64,000 bases of DNA, taken from positions 30,922,971 to 30,986,970 of the forward strand of contig NC_080572.1 in NCBI RefSeq assembly GCF_030247185.1. The letters run 5' to 3'. Of the stretch, positions 58,630 to 64,000 are shown one piece after another. A program made the translations under genes and the position numbers. The stretch comes from Malaya genurostris (Eukaryota > Arthropoda > Insecta > Diptera > Culicidae). The notes under the pieces are model-generated. The model worked only from the letters and a program-made list of their open reading frames with translations, did not search any database and was not told the DNA's origin. How positions within the stretch are numbered: the stretch's first letter is position 1; every line of letters starts with the position of its first letter.

Positions 58630-60259
58630 CGAATATGAATATACGGAATATATCACGCGTATTTTTATAACGGCCCATAAGTCACCTGTCAACTTCCACT
58701 TTCGAAAGAAATTGCAGGTGAGTTATGAAATATAGAGTATTGAATTTAACACCAGACGAATGAGAAAACATTTCTCTGCCGTTTGCTATTATGACTTACT
58801 CCAGACCCCCAGACCCTGTCAGCTTGGAGCGAAATCAATCTTCAGTTCAGCAACGCCATCGCACGGCATCACATTCAACATATCCTGTCAATTGTATGGG
58901 TACCCTTTTTGGCGCGCACTAATTTGACATTTCTCTCTCCTGCTTCTATGTATGAGATTCGATGCGGACTCGCTTGGTGGCGACATTCTCGTAAAAAATG
59001 ATATTGCCAATGATTTGTTCGGAAAATGTGAGAGCTGGATATCTTGTTAATATGATGTCTTTGCTTACTCTCAGCAACCCGCTTGTGAGGAATTCTGGCA
59101 ACCGTCAGAAGGCTGGCTGCATTCCGGCAGCTGTCAACATTGTCCAGGCGAAATTACGTCATTACCTTGCCGCACGTGTCTTGTTTATTTCCCTCTTCCT
59201 TCTTTTTATTCGACTTCATTTGATATTCGTAAATCCCGCATGTCCATACAAAAAACAAATCTTGAGACGAGGTAAATGAGATTGAAATAATGGTATTTTT
59301 GGTAGTGAGAAAGAAATGTTATTGGCATTAACATTTTATATAATTAGTATATATGAAGGGCAATAACTGATTGTCTTTCGTATGTACTTTTTATTGAAAA
59401 AAATAAAACCAAGACGCTAAAAATGTAGAACCGATTCAAAACGGTTCTGCCAATCTTGTATGGCAAGAATCCGACAGAAACAGAACCGATAATAACCGCT
59501 AGGAGAAATTCTCTGCTGGAAACGGTTGTTGCATTGTTGCCAGACTTTTGCCGGAATTCTGGCAGAACTCCGGCAAAAATGGCTGGCAGACATAGCCAGC
59601 CGTCTGGGGGGAAATCTGCCCGCCGCGTACAAATGGAAGTGTCGAGTCCAGATTTGCCATGTTATGTTTTCAAAAATCTGTGTCTGACTCAAAAATTTAT
59701 CTGGATTTGTCTGTGTCTAACTATGTACAAGGAAATTTTGCCCGGGCTTCATTTCCAGGGATCTGACAAAATTTGTTAAATCTGGTAAAATTTGTAAAAT
59801 CTGGCAAATATCTGGTTAGTTAGGAAATCTGGCGAAGCGAGAAATATCTGGCATTTGCCAGACAAATTTGGCAACCTGATAACGCTGGCCGAGTCATTCG
59901 AAATTACACGGAAAATAAAAACTACCTATTATTTGACTTCTTTTTACTTAATTTTGAGTTCTTTTGAATCTTTTCTTTCATTCGCTCCTTTCGTTGTTGT
60001 CAAAATACAAAGAGCAAAACTACCCAACAGCGAGAGTTTCGTTCAATAAGCTAAAATTAAGTAAACCGTATCAACCTGAAATTGAGTCAATACGATTCAA
60101 CTGTAGAGTATTGTGCATGCAGATAAAAATCGGAAGCGACGTCTCTCTCGTCTGATTATGTTGCTCCAGCGAAGTTCACCGTGCCCCAATGGTATGTAGA
60201 TTGCCATGCGATATATTAATCATTCATAATTGCACGAAAATTCACTCCCTTGTAACGTT
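58630..60259. other. Intergenic; possible decayed hAT MITE
   Basis: No gene supported. Around 59640-59880 'aaatctggca' is repeated many times and the stretch starts cagatttgcca and ends tggcaacctg, which would suit a hAT MITE, but flanking octamers do not match. A palindrome-like ccggaattctggcagaactccgg lies near 59550. Otherwise AT-rich. Confidence 0.4.
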
Positions 60260-60329
60260 CAGTGGCCCTTATTACCGGTATCACTACACGGTGAAAACCA
60301 AGTGAAGTGATTGTGACCCTTATTATCGG

Positions 60330-60493
60330 TAGAGTGCCTATAACCAGAGTGACGCCATCTCATCTGTAATTTTGGCAACAATTCAAAACATTCCATTAGC
60401 TTTACATTGAATTGACAGGTCGTTTGCTCGTTTGGAACTGGGAGCTGTCATTCCAAACGAACAGCTGTCGCCACTCTGATTATAGTCACTCTA
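60330..60493 (+). mobile_element. 164-bp MITE with TAGAGTGNCTATAA ends, 8-bp TSD
   Basis: Ends tagagtgcctataaccagag and complement tagagtgactataatcagag; about 22 bp. Octamer ATTATCGG flanks at 60322-60329 and 60494-60501. The interior contains a second inverted pair based on ccaaacgaacagctgtc. An oppositely oriented copy of identical length is at 62504-62667. Confidence 0.85.
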
Positions 60494-60669
60494 ATTATCG
60501 GTATCACTTCACGGTGAAAATCGAGTGAAGTGAGTTTAGGTCCCGGTACGGAAGTCGCTTCAAAGGCAAAAGTAATTATTTGGATGAACTTGATGTCATT
60601 ATGAACATCACGCCACCAACATTTCGTTGAAAAAATGAGTTTTTTTCTACTACAGTGATCACTTCACTA

Positions 60670-61996
<1,327 letters not shown>

Positions 61997-62503
61997 TATG
62001 CGTGATACTGGTAATAGGGAAAATCAAGTGAAGTGACAAGTAAGTGAAGTGAATGTGAAAGTGGAAGTGAGAACGGTAATAAGGGCCAGTGTCAAACCCA
62101 TTGATTCCCAAACATACATTATCAACTTTAAGCGCATACAGAAAGTAATATTCCATCGTTATGTGCTTCGATAGTGGAGGCAAGACAATGTATTCATTTA
62201 TGTTGAAGCACGTGGTTCATAAACAAGACAACAAAATATATATAAAGTAACATGATTCTATCAGTTGATGTATAGGAAATGGCAGTTCAACTGACTTCGC
62301 TCGGCAACGTCGCTGCGCTGGACTGTCCAGCGAATTGCAGATTAGTGCTGCAGCGACAATAAATATAACTTACCATTGAGTAAATATAACTCATTTTTGG
62401 CACGTGTCTTACGGAAACTACCTAGAGCCACTTTACCTAAAATTGCGTTATTGAATGGAACCCCCAAATTGGGTGGAATGTACTTAAATTAGGTTGTTTT
62501 GCG

Positions 62504-62667
62504 TAGAGTGACTATAATCAGAGTAGCGACAGCTGTTCGTTTGGAATGACAGCTACCAATTCCAAACGAGCTAACGACCTGTCAATTCAATGTAAAGCTA
62601 ATGGAATGTTTTGAATTGTTGCCAACATTACGGATGAGATGTCGTCACTCTGGTTATAGGCACTCTA
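62504..62667 (-). mobile_element. 164-bp MITE, second copy, 8-bp TSD
   Basis: Same element as 60330-60493 in the opposite orientation, same length. TSD GTTTTGCG at 62496-62503 and 62668-62675 is exact. Confidence 0.85.
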
Positions 62668-62699
62668 GTTTTGCGGTTCCGTGTACTCTTCAAAGTGAA

Positions 62700-63308
62700 T
62701 GTTGGGCGAACCGCCAACCCGCCACACTTTACCCAATAATTCCGAAACCGGTAGTCGGATCCGTGTGAAATTCAAAAATTTTGCATGGGACCACGAATCC
62801 TTGTTCCTTGGGTTTGTGGAAATCGGTTAAACTATCTCTGAGAAAAGTGAGTAAAATCCATGTTTGCTTCCAAAACCGTAAACTGGGAACCAAGAAAGCC
62901 GGAATCATCTGTTTGGCTGCTTACTGATAATAGTTACCGATTGATGTAGTTATGAGGCCAGTTTAGAAACTTGTTTGTGTGTTTTGTTTCGCCGCTTTAA
63001 GCGGCGGTAGAAAATTTTGAACATACTTTACCCTATAAATCTGAAACCGAACGTCGGATCCAGATGAAATTCCGTATGAAACCACGAAACTTTTCATTTG
63101 AAATCTAAATTGATCAAAATCGGTTCAGCCATCTCCGAGAAAACCTAGTGAGATTATTTGTCACTTACACACTCACACATAGCCATTGTTCAGCTCGACG
63201 AGCTGAGTCAAATGGTAAAAAAAAATTTTGAAGAAGACTGCAAATTTATATATAATATATAATTGATATAAAAAGACATTATTATACCACCAGGTGGATT
63301 AAAACAGG
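62700..63308. mobile_element. GCCTTTCT repeat copy 9, rearranged
   Basis: Modules read in the minus orientation (ccggtagtcggatccg; gaaatcggttaaactatctc; atctccgagaaaacctagtg; gctcgacgagctgag), but the terminus is a right end in plus orientation (attataccaccaggtggatt, aaaacagg at 63308). The left hairpin is absent, so the copy is internally inverted or fused. Confidence 0.65.
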
Positions 63309-63432
63309 TTTTTAGAATAACTCCCCATAAGCGAGTTGATGCAACGATTTCATTGGATGTATGTATATGTAAAATTCTGAAATTATATTCCAAACATTTT
63401 TACTGAAATGAATTCCAAACCAGTGTACATGG

Positions 63433-63478
63433 TTTTATTAACACACTATAAAGCCTTATATTTCTTTTTTTTTTATTC
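63433..63478 (-). terminator. Candidate polyadenylation signals of the RING gene
   Basis: Minus-strand AATAAA hexamers at 63434-63439 and 63472-63477, about 25 and 65 bp past the stop codon. Confidence 0.55.
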
Positions 63479-63500
63479 TTGACATGCGTCAACACAGAAA

Positions 63501-64000
63501 TTACTGCAAAAAGTCTATTACTTCTTCTAACTCCCGGACTCGTGCCTGTTGATGGGCCCACTTTGCTTCCGCTGATTTAACATCGTTCAAACCCCACTTA
63601 TCGTTAGTCACTCGCTGCAGGCAAAGTTCGTTTTGATCTTCAGTTGAAAGTTTAGTGGATATATTGTTCCCATCTGGTCTAGAGTGTTTTCGTTTAGCAG
63701 GACATATTTTTCCGCCTGGTGGGAATGGAGGTTCGCTCATGAACTGTTTTAGGCAGCTCTGATGATATATGTGACCACAGTACATACGGATAAGAAATTT
63801 TTCATGATCATCACCTTCATTTATCTCCTGAGCGCATCCTGGAAGGGCAAGTTGCTCACAAATGGGACATACTTCCACTGGAAATTCCTTCATAGCTGCA
63901 ATGATGAATCGACACGTTCGTTCCAAACTTGGCTTGGGAATAAATTGTAAGCTTGTTTTCAGCTTTCTTAGAGGTGCTTCTACGCACTGACGAGCGATTT
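63501..64000 (-). CDS. RING-type zinc-finger protein, C-terminal part (host gene)
   Basis: The frame is open from the window's right edge to the stop at 63501, so the 5' part lies beyond the window. It reads ...RQCVEAPLRKLKTSLQF, PKPSLERTCRFIIAAMKEFP, then a RING-like domain: CPICEQ, MYCGHIYHQSCLKQFM, GGKICPAK. After a less conserved insert it ends AEAKWAHQQARVRELEEVIDFLQ, a helical, highly conserved-looking tail. RING domains bind two zinc ions and often recruit E2 ubiquitin-conjugating enzymes. The last pair expected as CPxC is CPAK here, so the eighth ligand is not obvious. Codon use and unbroken frame differ from the surrounding repeats, supporting a genuine gene. Probably an RWD/RING-type ubiquitin-ligase-like protein; family inferred. 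Confidence 0.72.
   Translation of the reverse strand, partial: IARQCVEAPLRKLKTSLQFIPKPSLERTCRFIIAAMKEFPVEVCPICEQLALPGCAQEINEGDDHEKFLIRMYCGHIYHQSCLKQFMSEPPFPPGGKICPAKRKHSRPDGNNISTKLSTEDQNELCLQRVTNDKWGLNDVKSAEAKWAHQQARVRELEEVIDFLQ

Noticed and set aside
59640..59880. hAT MITE with aaatctggca repeats
   Set aside because: Ends resemble a hAT type but flanking octamers (gtcgagtc, ataacgct) do not match; mentioned only as possible.

Overview
The window is repeat-dense, AT-rich DNA from an insect genome. It looks like culicine mosquito heterochromatin or intergenic DNA, judging from a DD37E-type mariner transposase, a Jockey-clade LINE of the Juan type, an I-clade LINE, an R1-clade LINE, tRNA-derived SINEs and many small TIR elements. 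The species is inferred, not proven. The only convincing host gene is the 3' end of a RING-type gene at the right edge (63501-64000, minus). Nearly everything else is mobile-element sequence, much of it nested, so order of insertion can be read from interrupted copies and target-site duplications (TSDs).

Left part (1-27.5 kb): a Jockey-clade LINE, copy A (1-3046, minus, running off the left edge), then copy B (5224-8565, plus, flanked by an 11-bp TSD) inserted in a dispersed repeat here called the 'GCCTTTCT repeat' (4260-8804). A DD37E mariner transposase remnant (9006-9856) adjoins a 3.2-kb DNA transposon with roughly 95-bp imperfect TIRs (9857-13071) that carries a decayed transposase-like gene. 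MITE-like elements follow (13337-14207; a long-TIR element 14583-17036; 21032-21372; 26262-27470), with further GCCTTTCT repeats at 18982-19733 and 19837-21640.

Middle part (27.7-39.5 kb): a GCCTTTCT repeat leads into three tandem units, each a unique segment of about 180 bp plus a variable (AAT)n array. Then come a 5'-truncated I-clade LINE 3' end, a nearly complete I-clade LINE (30739 to about 37286, minus; ORF1 with three CCHC knuckles, a coiled coil and an AT-hook; ORF2 with endonuclease, RT and RNase H), and a 1.76-kb almost perfect (AAT)n array.

Right part (39.5-64 kb): two tRNA-derived SINEs; an RNase H LINE fragment split by a hAT-type element that itself holds a TTAA element; Jockey copy C (45473-50557, minus, 9-bp TSD) with a GCCTTTCT repeat inside its ORF1; several hAT-type MITEs with 8-bp TSDs; a family with CACACTTAAA ends and GCCGAG subterminal repeats and TA TSDs, supported by empty sites inside this window; and an R1-clade LINE with a mutated RT active site.

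The most novel-looking signal is an array of 16-nt perfect hairpins in the 5' UTR of the Jockey-clade LINE. It is shared in the same order by copies B and C and shows paired (compensatory) base changes. Long low-complexity reading frames (poly-Asn, poly-Ile, poly-Leu, Tyr-Ile) are microsatellite artefacts and are not annotated as genes.
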